Shown here piece by piece: positions 1-10,829 of a DNA stretch of 64,000 nucleotides. The position numbers and the translations under genes are program-made. The notes beneath the pieces were generated by a model, which had not been told where the DNA came from, searched no databases, and saw only the letters and a program-made list of their open reading frames with translations. Within the stretch, counting starts at the first letter, position 1. The number at the start of each line of letters is the position of its first letter. The stretch comes from Peromyscus leucopus (taxonomy: Eukaryota > Chordata > Mammalia > Rodentia > Cricetidae): positions 61,951,334 through 62,015,333 of the forward strand of contig NC_051084.1 in the NCBI RefSeq assembly GCF_004664715.2. The letters are read 5' to 3'.

Positions 1-154
1 ACTGCTACCCACGGAGGTCAGGAAAGGGTATCAGATTTTCTGGAACAGGAGTTATGGATAGTTGTAAACCACCCTATATGTGCTGAGAACCAAACTTGGG
101 TCCCTTGTAAGAGCAGCAAGTGCTTTTAACTGCTGAGTCATCTCTCTAGTCTCC
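1..154 (-). mobile_element. B2/B3-type SINE, antisense, cut by window edge
   Basis: It reads as the reverse complement of a tRNA-derived rodent SINE. The B-box-like end (ACTGCTGAGTCATCTCTCTAG) is near 130-150, with a GAGGTCAGGAAAGGGTATCAG body. It is diverged, so old. Confidence 0.65.
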
Positions 155-189
155 TATGAGATGTTTTCTTGATAGATAATTGATATAGG

Positions 190-446
190 AGGGCTCAGCC
201 AGTTGTAGATGGCGGCATTCCTAGGGTGGACCTGGAGTTCATAGGAGAGGAATAAGCCAGAGAGAGCAAATCAACCAGCAGTGCTCCATGGTCTCTGCTT
301 CTGTTCCTGTTCCAGGTTCCTGCCTTGAGCTCCTGCCTTAGTGTGTCTTGATGATGAACTGTAACCTATAAGCCCAAGAAACTCTGTCCCCTCAACATTG
401 GTTTTGGTCAGTGTTTTATCACAGGAATATAAAGTACGCTAGGACC
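190..446 (+). mobile_element. Diverged rodent interspersed element (same family as 46930-47335)
   Basis: It shares an ordered series of words with the copy at 46930-47335: GAGGGC(T/C)CAGCC near the start, TTGATGATGAACTG in the middle and TATCACAGGAATA near the end. It resembles short rodent elements that end AACCCTAACTAAGA. The family (DNA transposon relic or MaLR LTR) is not resolved. Confidence 0.45.
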
Positions 447-448
447 CA

Positions 449-856
449 GTGGGAGGATCATATGGGGTGATGATGCAAAAATGCACAGTAGATGGTGAAC
501 TCTTGGAATCGTGCAGCACATCTCGGAGATGTAGATTGTTCACTTTTCTTAGCACAAAAGTAGAGGTTAAAGAAAAGGGCACAGGACACTGTTTGCAGGA
601 TAGGAAGGCAAATAATCCTCCAAACTACTTAATCTACCTTTCCAGGAATAAAAGTTTGCGCAGTTGTCTCAACAGTTTTGCATTGTTGATGTCCCTGTGG
701 ATTTAGGCCATACAAAGAATTGTTAGAAATTTTGTGAGAAAAATGGATAGCTGTTAAAATTCTTAGAGACTTGTGTATAGGGCTGACTTTACTTAGTCAT
801 AAAAAGATGCAGTGGTTGAGGCCACAGGTCCAGAAGTAAATGTATTCTTGACACAG
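449..856. other. Intron sequence upstream of exon 30, no gene seen
   Basis: This is unique-looking intronic DNA ending in the polypyrimidine/AG of exon 30. A second AG at 820-821 (GAGGCCACAG) precedes the real acceptor by 35 nt. No open frame here looks protein-like. Confidence 0.5.
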
Positions 857-1052
857 GAGGAGAGATCCTGTTCCTTGGGATGGCGCGGCTGGCGAACTAC
901 ACCGATCTGGATGTACAAATCCGTGTGCAGGACACTTCTGCTCAGGTCCTCACACAGATGTCTTGGGGACTGGAGGTGGTGCTGCCCCCACTGCTGGCTG
1001 GCACCCACATGATTTCAGCCTTCATGAATGGAGTGAGCATTCGTTCACAGGG
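857..1052 (+). CDS. Pkhd1: Pkhd1 internal exon (human exon 30 equivalent), fibrocystin
   Basis: This is a coding exon of fibrocystin, a large ciliary and apical membrane glycoprotein. The acceptor AG is at 855-856 after CTTGACAC, and the donor GTAAGG follows 1052. It begins with the last two bases of a codon and ends two bases into the next one. The 196-bp frame is open and reads (G)[17 protein letters not shown], ending NGVSIRSQG, with one N-glycosylation sequon (NYT). The length and phase agree with what I recall of human PKHD1 exon 30 (c.3365-3560). The GGEILFLG start resembles the first strand of an IPT/TIG immunoglobulin-like module. The partial codon GG joins to G at the next exon to give glycine. 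The preceding exon is not in the window. Confidence 0.9.
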
Positions 1053-1673
1053 GTAAGGTTGCCGCTGCTGTGGACTTTGGGTCTGTTCGATGGACTAGCA
1101 GTTCATTTGGGAACCTCTGCTTGGAGCTGGGTGTCTTCTTTGTTCCATGTAGTGTGAGGTGATAAGGGTCTGAGAATTATAAACATGAATGAATCTCAAA
1201 GCCTTGAGAACAGTTCATTCCTTAGACTATTGGTAGGGAAAATGGCTTGCTTGTTTGGGGAAAGGGAAATTGGAAGTTGGTTGAGGTGGGGATAGGGTGG
1301 GCCTCTGCCTAAAGAAGGTAAGCCTGCGGTGGAGCACTTTAATAAGACTGTCAGAGGCTTTGGGTAAGTGATTTGTGGTAACCATACTCACCATGCCTCC
1401 TGTCTCACCTCCATCTCCTCTGTACCCTGAAATCACCGGATTTTTCTCTAAAAATTTCCTCCCTCATCTAGAAGGTATCTCACCTCTGTGGGACTGATGT
1501 TGCCACTTGAGACTGGCCTAGGACCGTGCCCGACCCATCTCTCCATTGTTTCTTCTCTATGAGCAGGATCCCGTTATACTCACTCTCCATCATTGTTCCC
1601 CCCTTTAGAAACATGTCTCCATTCTGTTTCGCTCATTTCCATGATATTTTCTCACATGGACTGTTTCCTCTAG
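1053..1673 (+). other. Pkhd1: Pkhd1 intron 30 (621 bp)
   Basis: The intron is bounded by GTAAGG at 1053 and CTAG at 1670-1673. It is short, with no recognisable interspersed repeat and no second coding frame. Confidence 0.85.
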
Positions 1674-1741
1674 GGTTGATCTCCATATCCAATACCTCAC
1701 TGAAGTTTTCAGCATGGAGCCTTGCTCTGGGTCTCTTTTGG
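1674..1741 (+). CDS. Pkhd1: Pkhd1 internal exon (human exon 31 equivalent)
   Basis: This is a short 68-bp exon, easily missed because its ORF is tiny. The acceptor is CTGTTTCCTCTAG (1661-1673) and the donor is GTGAGT from 1742. Joined to the previous exon, the first G completes glycine and the frame continues [19 protein letters not shown] then SLL, ending on the first base of a glycine codon. The next exon supplies GT and continues GTILSLSG. The human protein, as I recall it, has the nearly identical [19 protein letters not shown]. The segment links one extracellular IPT/TIG module to the next. Phase at both ends is consistent with the flanking exons. Confidence 0.9.
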
Positions 1742-2330
1742 GTGAGTGATTCTGACATCACACCTTATTTGTCCAGCAAGTTGTTTTACTGAATGTTCGG
1801 ATTTCATTCCTGGACTAATGAGCTGATGAGGTCAGGGCTGCAGGTATCAGGGAGAGAGAGAGAGTTCCCTAGGTTCTCAGATGAACAGTGCTCTTATGTG
1901 AAGTGTGAAGAGTTGTGGTACTTCAGCTCTGTGAGTTCCAGAAATAACAGAGTATACAAAGGAGAGATGTCTGGCCTTTTTTTCCTGCAGGAAATGTTGA
2001 AACATCCAATGGACACCACACTCCAGCATGTACTAGGAAGGGATGGGCAAGGCTCCTGCAATAGTCTTTTAGACATTGCATGTGCAAGAAGAAGAGGGAG
2101 GAGGCTTCAATCTTTTTACTTTCCTCTAAGGACAAAAGAAAAAGGAAGAAAAATAGAAACACAAACACAGTGTGGGAAATGTAGAGCCATGTAGAATGTT
2201 ATGTCAGATAATAAAACAGATGACAAGACAATGAAAGACTTTTTCATTCACATATTAGTTGAGAGTATAGCCTTCTAAGACATACAAGGGTATTCTAAAA
2301 TTTTGTCTTAAACATTAAAAAGTATCGTTC

Positions 2331-2547
2331 TTGGGGTTTGATGGTCAGTGATTAAGGTCACTTGTTGCTCGTGCAGAGGACTTGGTTTAGTTCCCAGCAT
2401 CCACATGGTGGCTCTCATGGGTCTGTAAATCCAGTTTTAGAGGCTCTGTCATGCCCTCTTCTGGTCTCCATGGGCTCAGTATACAGTGGTACACAGCCAC
2501 ACATGCAAGCAAAATACCCATACACATAAAATAAAAATAAATTAATC
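2331..2547 (+). mobile_element. B2/B3-type SINE, sense, with target duplication
   Basis: It has a tRNA-like head, a CATCCACATGGTGGCTCTCA body and a CACATAAAATAAAAATAAAT tail. It is flanked by an 11-bp direct repeat TTAAAAAGTAT at 2315-2325 and 2548-2558, as expected for LINE-mediated insertion. Confidence 0.75.
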
Positions 2548-2734
2548 TTAAAAAGTATTCTTACAAAACAATTTGAATTGCTTTACTGCTCTGTGAATTT
2601 TGTCACATCTGAATACTGGCCAAATGGACATAAATTTAGCCATAATGAGGATGAAATGTGTGCACACCCCTTTCCACTTAATTCCATCAGATCTGTACAA
2701 GTGCTACAGTTCCTATATGGATGGAATATTAGCT

Positions 2735-2736
2735 TT

Positions 2737-2787
<51 letters not shown>

Positions 2788-2802
2788 TGTCTGTCTGTCT
2801 GT
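2735..2802 (+). repeat. (GT)n followed by (TCTG)n microsatellite
   Basis: About 50 bases of GT run into four to five TCTG units, at the 5' border of a SINE fragment inside intron 31. Confidence 0.95.
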
Positions 2803-2811
2803 GTCTGAGCA

Positions 2812-2941
2812 CATCCGTAGTAGGTATGTAGAGTCAGAGGTCAGTTCTCTCCCTTTATCATGTGGGTCCTCCTCAGGAATTGAGCTCTGGTCGTCAGACT
2901 TGCCAGTGGAGGCATTTAGCTGCTAAGCCTTTCTGCTGGCT
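2812..2941 (-). mobile_element. SINE fragment (B3/B4-type), antisense
   Basis: AGAGGTCAGTTCTCTCCCTT and CATGTGGGTCCTCCTCAGG, then a degenerate end of GCTGCTAAGCC, match the antisense of a common tRNA-derived rodent SINE. Confidence 0.6.
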
Positions 2942-2985
2942 AGAATATTAGCTTTTAATTGGTGCCTTCCATGTTTACCCTTTAG

Positions 2986-4587
2986 GTGGAACTATCCTCA
3001 GCCTTTCAGGAACAGGACTGGGCAGAGATCCGACTCTGATTTGGGTACTTGTGGACAATCAGCCTTGTGATATTGTGAATTTAACAGAAGTGACTGTCTG
3101 GTGTGAGACTCCTCCAGCTGCACTGACCCCCAAGGCAGATGGTCTCACTGTGCCAGCTTCTGTGGAGATCTGGGTTGGCAACACTTCCTTCCTCCATGGA
3201 CCAAGCTTGGTGGGGAAGGGCCTTACCTTCATGTATGAAGCAGCATCAACACCAGTGGTCACTGCTATATGGGGAGAACTCACGAACAACAGCCTGGGGT
3301 TCTATGTGGAAGGAAATAACCTCTCTGACTCAGTCATTCTTTTGGGAACCTTGAAATGTGACCTTGAAGTGCAGTCTTTTGTCAGTAACATGAACTTGTC
3401 TGGGTGCTCCTTTCCTCTCTACGATTTGGAAGCAGGGGTCTATCCTCTCCAACTTCGTCACAAGTGGATGGGGTTTGCCAATATGTCTGTAGTGCCCCAG
3501 GAATTTGAGTTGTCACCTCGGATAGTGACCATCTTTCCAACACGTGGTTCTATGTGTGGTGGGACAATACTCACTGTGAAGGGTGTTGCCTTCAGTTCTA
3601 GAAGGAAGTCAGTTCATGTCAACCTTTCACGCCCTTTTTCTTGTATGATTTTGAGTTTGGGAGACCATACAGTTCTATGCCAGACCAAATTGGTGGGTGA
3701 CCGCTTTTCTGAAGTGTCATTTGCTGTAAATGTCACAGTTCTGGTCAATGGACTGGCCAGCAAATGCGAGGGGAACTGTACACTCTTCATGCAGGAAGAA
3801 ACAACTCCTGTTGTGGATGCCTTGACTCTAAGCATCAATGGTTCTCTCACCACAGTGCTGATGAGAGGCCGGAGGTTGGGTACCACTGCTGCTGAGCCAA
3901 CAGTGTTTGTGGATGAACAACTTCCTTGCCACACAACTTTCTTCAATTCCAGCCATGTGGCATGCCAGATGAGTGATTTGACCCCAGGGTCTCACTACCT
4001 GTCAGTTGTTCATATAAGCACTGGGTATGCTTGCTTGGACAGTGTTTATAGAAGCTTCTTCATTGTGCCTCAGGTGTTTGAATATTTTCCTAAGAATTTC
4101 AGCATCCATGGTGGAAGTCTCTTGACCATAAAAGGCACAGCTCTTAGAGGATGGAATGCTACATTTGTCTATGTTGGCCAACAGGCTTGTCTAACAGTGA
4201 ACATCAGTTCTGAGCTCATCCAGTGCATTATGCCTGCAGGAAATGGCTCTGTTGCTCTGGAAGTAGAGGTGGATGGAGTTTTGTACCATATGGGACTTGT
4301 TGGTTATAGCAATGTCTTTACCCCAGAATTGCTTTCTGTTTCACGGAATCATGACATCTTAACCTTCGCAGTGGCCCAGATCTCAGGGGCTGCAAATGTT
4401 GACTTATTTATCGGGATGTCACCATGTGTAGGTGTCTCTGGTAACCGTACAGTTCTCCAGTGCACGGTCCCTTTCCTTCCTGCTGGGGAGTATCCTGTCA
4501 CAGGTTATGATCACTGCAGAGGATGGGCCTCATCGGCTCTCATCCTCGAGCTGAGAGCTACTGTGACCTCAGTGACTGAGAACTTTG
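2986..4587 (+). CDS. Pkhd1: Pkhd1 large exon (human exon 32 equivalent), IPT/TIG-rich ectodomain
   Basis: This 1602-bp exon encodes about 534 residues of the fibrocystin ectodomain. The acceptor is TTTACCCTTTAG (2974-2985) and the donor is GTAAGT at 4588. Both ends split a glycine codon after its first base, so the exon length is a multiple of three. The open frame extends upstream of GTG 3051, which is not a start codon. Several IPT/TIG-like modules follow one another: GGTILSLSG near 2985, TPVVTAIWG near 3249, [11 protein letters not shown] with CGGTIL near 3516-3570, TTPVVDAL near 3801, [11 protein letters not shown] near 4068 and TPELLSV near 4320. I count 16 N-X-S/T sequons, as expected for a heavily glycosylated surface protein. 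From memory the human exon is 1608 bp, two codons longer. No stop, frameshift or repeat insertion is seen. Confidence 0.96.
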
Positions 4588-5139
4588 GTAAGTATAGAAG
4601 CTCAGACAGAACACTTTCTCTATGAATTAATTGTGACTCTCAGTTTTAGGAAAAAGGGTACCAAAGTCACTGTAAGATAGCAGGATAAAAGATCCTGGGT
4701 GACCTCTTATAGTCACAGTTTCTTTCTCAGGCCTGTCTTTGTGATATTTTATTTATCTTCATTTTTCATCAGTGAAATTCTGTGTATTCCTTGAGTACTG
4801 GGTTGTATCTTACTTTTATGCATCAACTTCATTAGACATGCGTTTTAAATTTAATATCATTTGCTAAAGCTCATTATGTGATTGTATAAGAATATAAATG
4901 TATTTACCTATTTTAGACATGTGCTGATTTGTATTATTTAAAACATATTCAATATGATTAATTTTTGTCATTTTGTAATGGTTCACAGATGAATTCCTAC
5001 TCCACCAATAATATGCCAGTGCTATAGTGTAAGAGTGCTGGTTAAAGTTAAAAAGTATTTATTTTCTATTTTATATGTCTGTATTTGTGCCTGAGTGTAT
5101 ATATGTATACTAAGTATATATATGTAGTATCATATGTAC

Positions 5140-5294
5140 TCAAGGTATCCATGGAGGCCAGAACAGGGCATCAGAACCCCAGGAATTGGCATTATAGGCA
5201 GTTGTGAGCTGCTCATTATGGGTGCTGCAACCAAACTCAGGTCTTCTGGAAGAGGCCTGAGTGCTCTGAACCACTGAGCCATCCCTATGGCCTT
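5140..5294 (-). mobile_element. B3-type SINE, antisense
   Basis: It contains GGAGGCCAGAACAGGGCATC, TTATAGGCAGTTGTGAGC and ACCACTGAGCCATCC, the standard order for the antisense of a B2/B3 SINE. Confidence 0.75.
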
Positions 5295-6009
5295 CAATTT
5301 TATTTTTCCTTTCAGGTACACTGACATTTGACTAGCTTTTTAAAGGTCTCTGTTCACTTACTTTGCTGAAATAACTTAAGCCTGATTGTAATAAAAAATG
5401 GAGGAAATCATTCAATCTAAATTGGCAGGGTAGTACTTGGCTTCAGCTGAGTGGGGTGCTGTTGGGATAAGGGTTTGCTAATGTGGCTCTGTGTTTTCCA
5501 CTAAGATTTGGCTTTCTTATTTGTAAAGGCATTTGGCCTGGATAGTCTATAAATTCCTCTCCCTACTTCCCAGGATACCGCAATTTCTATGGGGCAGAAG
5601 CACCATAAAATGCACCCACAGCATGAGACATTGCCCTTGAGTGGCCAGGTGATTGCCCAAGGACCTCCATCTCTCCAGGAGGACGAGGGCAGTGGAGATG
5701 GAAGTGCCTCTTCCCAAAGTGATCCAGCCTCTGGACTAGTTTCACTGACCCAAGAACCTTAAAATATGTCTTTCCTGTAGTACTTATTGATAGTGACAAA
5801 AGTTGGGAATTCATTGGAGGTTTTAGATATTAATTTTTTACATTGAGGAAAATTATATAATAAGATTCTAGTTCCCTATCAAAATGCAACAGAATCTATG
5901 AAAGCTTGGGGAAATATCTGTGCTGTAATTTTAAGTAAAGTTTCGAGATAATATGTACATAATGATCCCTTTTTATATAATGTATCTATACATTATATAT
6001 ACATGTATT

Positions 6010-6032
6010 ACACACACACACACACACACACA
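6010..6032 (+). repeat. (CA)n microsatellite
   Basis: A short uninterrupted CA run. Confidence 0.95.
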
Positions 6033-6420
6033 GAAAAAAAGTATTTGATAAATAGTCACAGAAACTTCACACATGGATTTCTCTGGGAATTCCCCTAGGT
6101 GTTTGGGGGGAACTTAAACTTGTTTTCATTTTATGGTCTTTTTATATAGAGATAAATTTTTGTATAGAAAACTTAAAAGTTGTAAGTCATCATTAGTTAT
6201 TTATACAAAGTGACTACACTTTTTAAAAGCTCCCAACACATCAACAGAAAGCTACAGGTCAGAGCCAAGCAGAGAAGAACCTGGAGATGGAGCTGGGGTC
6301 AGCTGTGCACCTTCTGTGGGGTTGAGAAAGCTGCACAGTGAGAAAGTGAGCGTTGAGCTTTGTGTGCAATAAGCCAAGATTCACCTCCTAAATAATGAGC
6401 TTGGGATTTTGTCTCTGAAG

Positions 6421-6564
6421 GCTGCCTGGGTGGAAGGCTTTTGCATGTGTTTGGAGCAGGATTTTCTCCAGGGAACATCTCAGCTGCCGTGTGTGGTGCT
6501 CCGTGCCAAGTCTTGGCTAATGCAACAGTGTCTGCCTTCAGCTGCTTGGTTCTGGCCCTGGATG
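6421..6564 (+). CDS. Pkhd1: Pkhd1 internal exon (human exon 33 equivalent)
   Basis: This 144-bp exon begins after TTTGTCTCTGAAG (acceptor AG 6419-6420) and ends before donor GTGAGC at 6565. The true frame starts with GC completing the glycine split at 4587. It reads [20 protein letters not shown], then [20 protein letters not shown], ending CLVLALD plus the first base of the next codon. The G-G-R-L-x-H-V-F-G-A-G-F pattern is the start of an IPT/TIG module and the cysteines fit that fold. The human counterpart, as I recall, has the same length and phase (c.5237-5380) and nearly the same sequence. A longer open frame covering 6409-6636 is a different, non-coding frame. The acceptor (AAG) is somewhat weaker than the others. 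Confidence 0.93.
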
Positions 6565-6691
6565 GTGAGCAAAAAAGCCACACTTACACATTTATGTGAA
6601 GATCATATCCTCTGGCCTTTTCTGTTTCTGTTTTAGTACTGTATTGACAACTGGAAATAGAATTTCCTCCTTTTTATTAAAAATGGTAGAT

Positions 6692-7055
6692 ACTGGGACC
6701 TGAGGAGATGGCTCTGTGGGTAAGTTGTAAGAAGAGGACTTGTGTTCAGAACCTCTGCACCATGTTAAAGCTGGGCATTTTAGTCTATAATTCAGGAGAA
6801 GGCAGAGGTGCAGAGACAGGTGAATCCCCAGAACTTGCTGGAGAGGAACTCTAACTGAAAGGTGAGCCCTAGGTTCAGTAAACCTGTCTCAAAAAATAAG
6901 GTAGAGAAGGAGAAGACACCTGAAGCCCACTTCTGGCCTCCCATGTACAGATAGAAGGGTATACCATCTTACACATGCGCACACACACTCACACTTACAC
7001 ACGTGTACCACATACATGTATAGAACACACACATAGACAGAAAGAATGCTACCAG
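6692..7055 (+). mobile_element. B4-type SINE, sense, with CA-rich tail
   Basis: A tRNA-like head (GAGGAGATGGCTCTGTGGGT) is followed by a B1-like middle (AATTCAGGAGAAGGCAGAGG) and a 3' part ending in CTTCTGGCCTCCCATGTACA and a degenerate CA tail. This composite order is typical of B4. Confidence 0.6.
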
Positions 7056-7635
7056 CTGCCTTCTCAGTGGGCATCTCTTGAATATTGGTTTTGTGCTCAG
7101 TCCCTTGATTCTTTCAGGCAAGACTTGCCATTCACATCGTTCTCTTTTTCTTCAGTGTTGAGGAAAAGTCATGACAGCTCAATGCTTTAAGACATGGCCA
7201 TCATGTCAGTTGTGGAATGTGAAGCCCTGTCTTTATGGACAGAGCAGTGTGCAAAGCTTGAGGCTTCACAACACATGATAACTGCCTATTGAGCTTCAAG
7301 GGGAAAAATCCCCACAGGAGGAAATGACTTTATTATCACAGGGCCTTGTTGCTTTTGAGAGAGCCTCAGTTAAGCTGGAAGGCTATTATGTTTGCGTATT
7401 TCCAGATGCTGAACTTTCTCACTTTAGAAATCACACTGTGTATTTCAGCATTTACAGATGTGCTCTCTGTGTATTGGTTAGGTTCATGTTCCCTCTCTCC
7501 CACTCCCCCCCACCCCGAGATTTGAATATGGGCTAAGGATTTACAAAGCGATGGGTGTAGAAATCCACCTGAATTTGGGCAATAATTCTATGATATAATT
7601 CTATCATGGTGGAGAAGTATGCTGGATTGTGTTAG

Positions 7636-7712
7636 GCAGGAGAAAAGGGGAAGGGGGAGGAGGAGGAGGGGGAGAGGGAGGAAGAGGAGAGAGAAGAGCA
7701 AAGAAGAGAATA
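7636..7712 (+). repeat. GGA/GAA purine-rich low-complexity tract
   Basis: About 75 bases of almost pure purine, irregular GGAGGAGGGGGAGAGG-type units. Confidence 0.85.
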
Positions 7713-7989
7713 TGAAGAAAATCCTAGTTTAACATACCAGAAACAGTTTTCTGTTACCATCAGGTGTATCACCTGAACGTGATGAAGGGGAGACAAACTC
7801 CATAGTAAGAAGCCTAAGGGGCGATAGGGATTTTAATGTCTCTGATCATTGTGTGACTCTTCCTATGCACAAAACAGTGTGTGCAAAATGAGAATAATGT
7901 AAAATTAAATGAAAGAGTTAGGAAACAAACATCATGTTGTAGGTTCTAATTTTGTTGTAGAGACTTATTTATTTTTATTTTCTGGCAAT

Positions 7990-8030
7990 AAGTGTATTTG
8001 CCTGTATGTATGCATACATGTATATATATA

Positions 8031-8078
<48 letters not shown>

Positions 8079-8247
8079 TGTATATCCTGTGCATGTTTGG
8101 TGATCATGAAGGTGAGAAGAGGGCATCAGATCTCTAAAACTGGAGTTACAGGCAGTTGTGAGCCACTGTATAGATAGAGGAAATCAAACCCATGTCCTTT
8201 GCAAGAGCAGTAAATATTCTTAACTATTGAGTCATTTCTACAGCTTC
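7990..8247 (-). mobile_element. B3-type SINE, antisense, with expanded TA tract
   Basis: GAAGAGGGCATCAGATCTCT, GTTACAGGCAGTTGTGAGCC and a degenerate ACTATTGAGTCATTTCTAC end mark an antisense B3. The A-rich tail region on the left has become a (TA)n tract at about 8026-8076. Confidence 0.65.
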
Positions 8248-9040
8248 TGTGTTCTAATGTTCAATTAATAACCTTGTCAGGTTTATTTTTAATTGAAACT
8301 AGATTCTTCTCTTATACAATAGATTCTGACCACACTTTCTCCTCCTTCCACTTCTCCCACCTATCCTTACCCTCCCTCTCCCCCAGATCCATTTCCTCTC
8401 CATTTCCCTTCAGAAAAGAGCATGTCTTCCAGGGCTATCAATCAAACATGGCATAACAAGTTACAATAAGACTAGATACAAACCCTTATATTGAGGCTGG
8501 ACAAGAAAACCCAGTAGGAGGAAAAGAGTCCCAAGAACAGACAAAAGAGTCAGAGACACCCCCACGTCTACTGTTAGGAATCCCACGAGAACACCAAGCT
8601 ACACAACCATAAGGTATACGCAGAGAACCTAGCTCAGACCCATGCAGGGTCTGTGATTGTTGTTCAGTCTCTGTGAGCCCCTAGGAGCCCCGCTTGGTTG
8701 ATTCTGTGGGCCATGTTTTCCTGGTGTCCTTGACCCCTCTGACTCCTACAATCCTCCCTCCCTCCCTCTCTTGCATGGGGTCCCCCAAGCTCTGTCTGTG
8801 GGTCTCTGCATCTGTTCTCATTAGTTGCTAGGTGAAGCCTCTCTGTTGATGATTGGGCTAGTCACAAATCTATGAATATAGCAGAATATCATTAGGAATC
8901 ATTTCACTGACTTTTTTTTTGCCAGTCATATTTGGTTCTATTATCGGTCTATGGGCTATCCAGTTTTTGGTTCCTGGCCATCCAGGCAGTGTCAAGTGAG
9001 GGCTCCCTCTCTGTTGTTGTTTTTATCTAGCCTTAGTCCA

Positions 9041-9730
9041 TGGTAGTCTGATAGGATGCAGTATGTTATTTCAATTTTCCTATACCTGTTGAAACTCACT
9101 TTGTGTTCAAGTATGTGGTTAATTTTGGAGACAGTTTTGTGAGATGCTGAGAAAAAATTATATTCTTTTGTGTTTGAGTGAAATGTTTGTAGATACCTGT
9201 TAGGTCCATTTGGTTTATAACGTTTATTAGCTTCAGTATTTCTCTATTTAGATTTCGTCCAGATGACCTGTCTACTGGTGAGAATGGAGTATTGAAATCT
9301 CTCACTATCAGTGTGTGAGGGTCAATATATAATTCAAGCTGTAGTGGTGTTTCTTTTACAAACTTGGATTTGGGGCATAGATGTTAAGAATTGAAATGTC
9401 ATTTTGGTGGATTTTTACCTTTGATGAGTATGTAGTGTCTTCCATCTCTTTTGATTAGTTTTGGTTTGAAGTTTATTTTGTTAGATATTAAAATAGCTAC
9501 CCCGGCTTGTTTCTGAGGTCTATTTGCTTGGAACATCTTTTTTGAACACTTTACCCTGAGGTTATGTCTATCCATGGTATTGAGGTGTGTTTCTTGTATG
9601 CAGCAGAAGGATGGATCCTATTTTTATATTTAGTGTGCTGGTCTGTGTCTTTTTATTTGGAAATTGAGTCCACTGATATTGAGAGAGATCAATGGCCAAT
9701 AACTGTTAATTCCTGTTATTTTGTTGTTGT
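9041..9730 (-). pseudogene. L1 ORF2 endonuclease-domain remnant
   Basis: Minus-strand frames between 9096-9305 and 9630-9730 carry recognisable L1 ORF2 endonuclease residues (ITGINSYWPLISLN, then GLNFQIKRH; later RDFNTPFSP and INVINQMDLTGIYK). The frame is broken between them. No reverse-transcriptase motif follows, so it cannot encode a working protein. Confidence 0.75.
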
Positions 9731-9741
9731 TGCTGGTGTAT

Positions 9742-9745
<4 letters not shown>

Positions 9746-9784
<39 letters not shown>
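9746..9784 (+). repeat. (TG)n microsatellite in the L1 inter-ORF region
   Basis: About 38 bases of TG sit between the ORF1-like and ORF2-like parts of the L1, so they arose after insertion or within the element lineage. Confidence 0.9.
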
Positions 9785-9786
<2 letters not shown>

Positions 9787-10829
9787 TCCCTTCTTTTGGT
9801 TTTGCTGGTTGACATTTTTTTTTGTGTTTTCATGGGTGTAATTAACCTCCTTGAGTTGGAGTTTTCCTTCTAGAACCTTCTGTAGGATTGGTTTTGTAGA
9901 GAGATATTGTTTAAATATGACTTTATCATGGAATATCTTATTTTGTCCATCTATGGTGATTAAAAAATTTTCTGAGTATAGTAGTCTGGGCTGGAATCTG
10001 TGGACTCTTAGATCTGCAGGACATCTGTCTAGGCTCTTCTGATTTTTAGAGTCTCCATTGTGAAGTAAGGATGTAATTCTAATAGGTCTGCCTTTATATG
10101 CTACTTGGCCTTTTTCCCTTGCATCTTTTAATATTCTTTCTTTGTTCTGTTATGTTTAGTGTTTTGATTATTATGTGGTGAGGGGACTTTCTTTTCTGGT
10201 CCAATCTATTTGGTGTTCTGTATGCTTCTTGTACATTTATATGAATGTCCTACTTTAGGTTAGGAATTTTTCTTCTATGCTTTTGTTGAAAATATTTTCT
10301 GGGCTTTTGAGCTGGGCTTCTACTCCATTGACTATTCCTATTATTCTTAGGTTTGGTATTTTTTTAGTGTCCCAGATTTCCTGGACGTGTTGTGTCAGAA
10401 ATTTTTATATTTAACATTTTCTTTTGTATCCATTTCTTCTACCATATCTTCAATGCCTGAGATTCTCTCTTCTATCTCTTGTATTCTATTAATGAAGCTT
10501 GTCTTTGTAGTTCCTGTGCACATTCCTAAATGTTTCATTTCCAGAATTTCTTCAGTTTGTATTTTCTTTATTTCTTCTATTCCTTTTTCAAATCTTGAAC
10601 AGTTTCATTATTGTTTCTTTCCACTGTTTGTTTCTTCTTACCTCTCTTTAAGGGATTTATTCACTTCCTGCTGTTGTTCATTTGTGTTTTCCTGGCTTTC
10701 TTCGAAGGATTTATTCATTTCCTCTGATTGTTTGCATTTTCTAGATGTCTTTAAGGGATTTATTCCTTTCTTCTTAAGAACATCTATCATCTTCGTATAG
10801 TTGGTTTTAAGGGCTTTTTCCTGTGCTTC

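Larger units (their letters stand above)
1742..2985 (+). other. Pkhd1: Pkhd1 intron 31 (1244 bp)
   Basis: The intron is bounded by GTGAGT at 1742 and TTTAG at 2981-2985. It contains a sense B2/B3 SINE, a GT microsatellite and an antisense SINE fragment in its 3' half. The 5' half (1742-2314) shows nothing recognisable. Confidence 0.85.
4588..6420 (+). other. Pkhd1: Pkhd1 intron 32 (1833 bp)
   Basis: The intron contains one antisense B3-type SINE (about 5140-5294) and a CA run (6010-6032). The rest is AT-rich unique sequence without a gene. Confidence 0.85.

Noticed and set aside
3051..4625. Treating GTG 3051 as a start codon and 4625 as the protein end
   Set aside because: The frame is open upstream to the acceptor at 2985 and the sequence after 4587 is intron (GTAAGT donor). 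This is an internal exon, not a complete gene.
6409..6636. 75-codon open frame over exon 33
   Set aside because: It is in a different frame from the fibrocystin reading ([13 protein letters not shown]) that joins in phase to exons 32 and 34.
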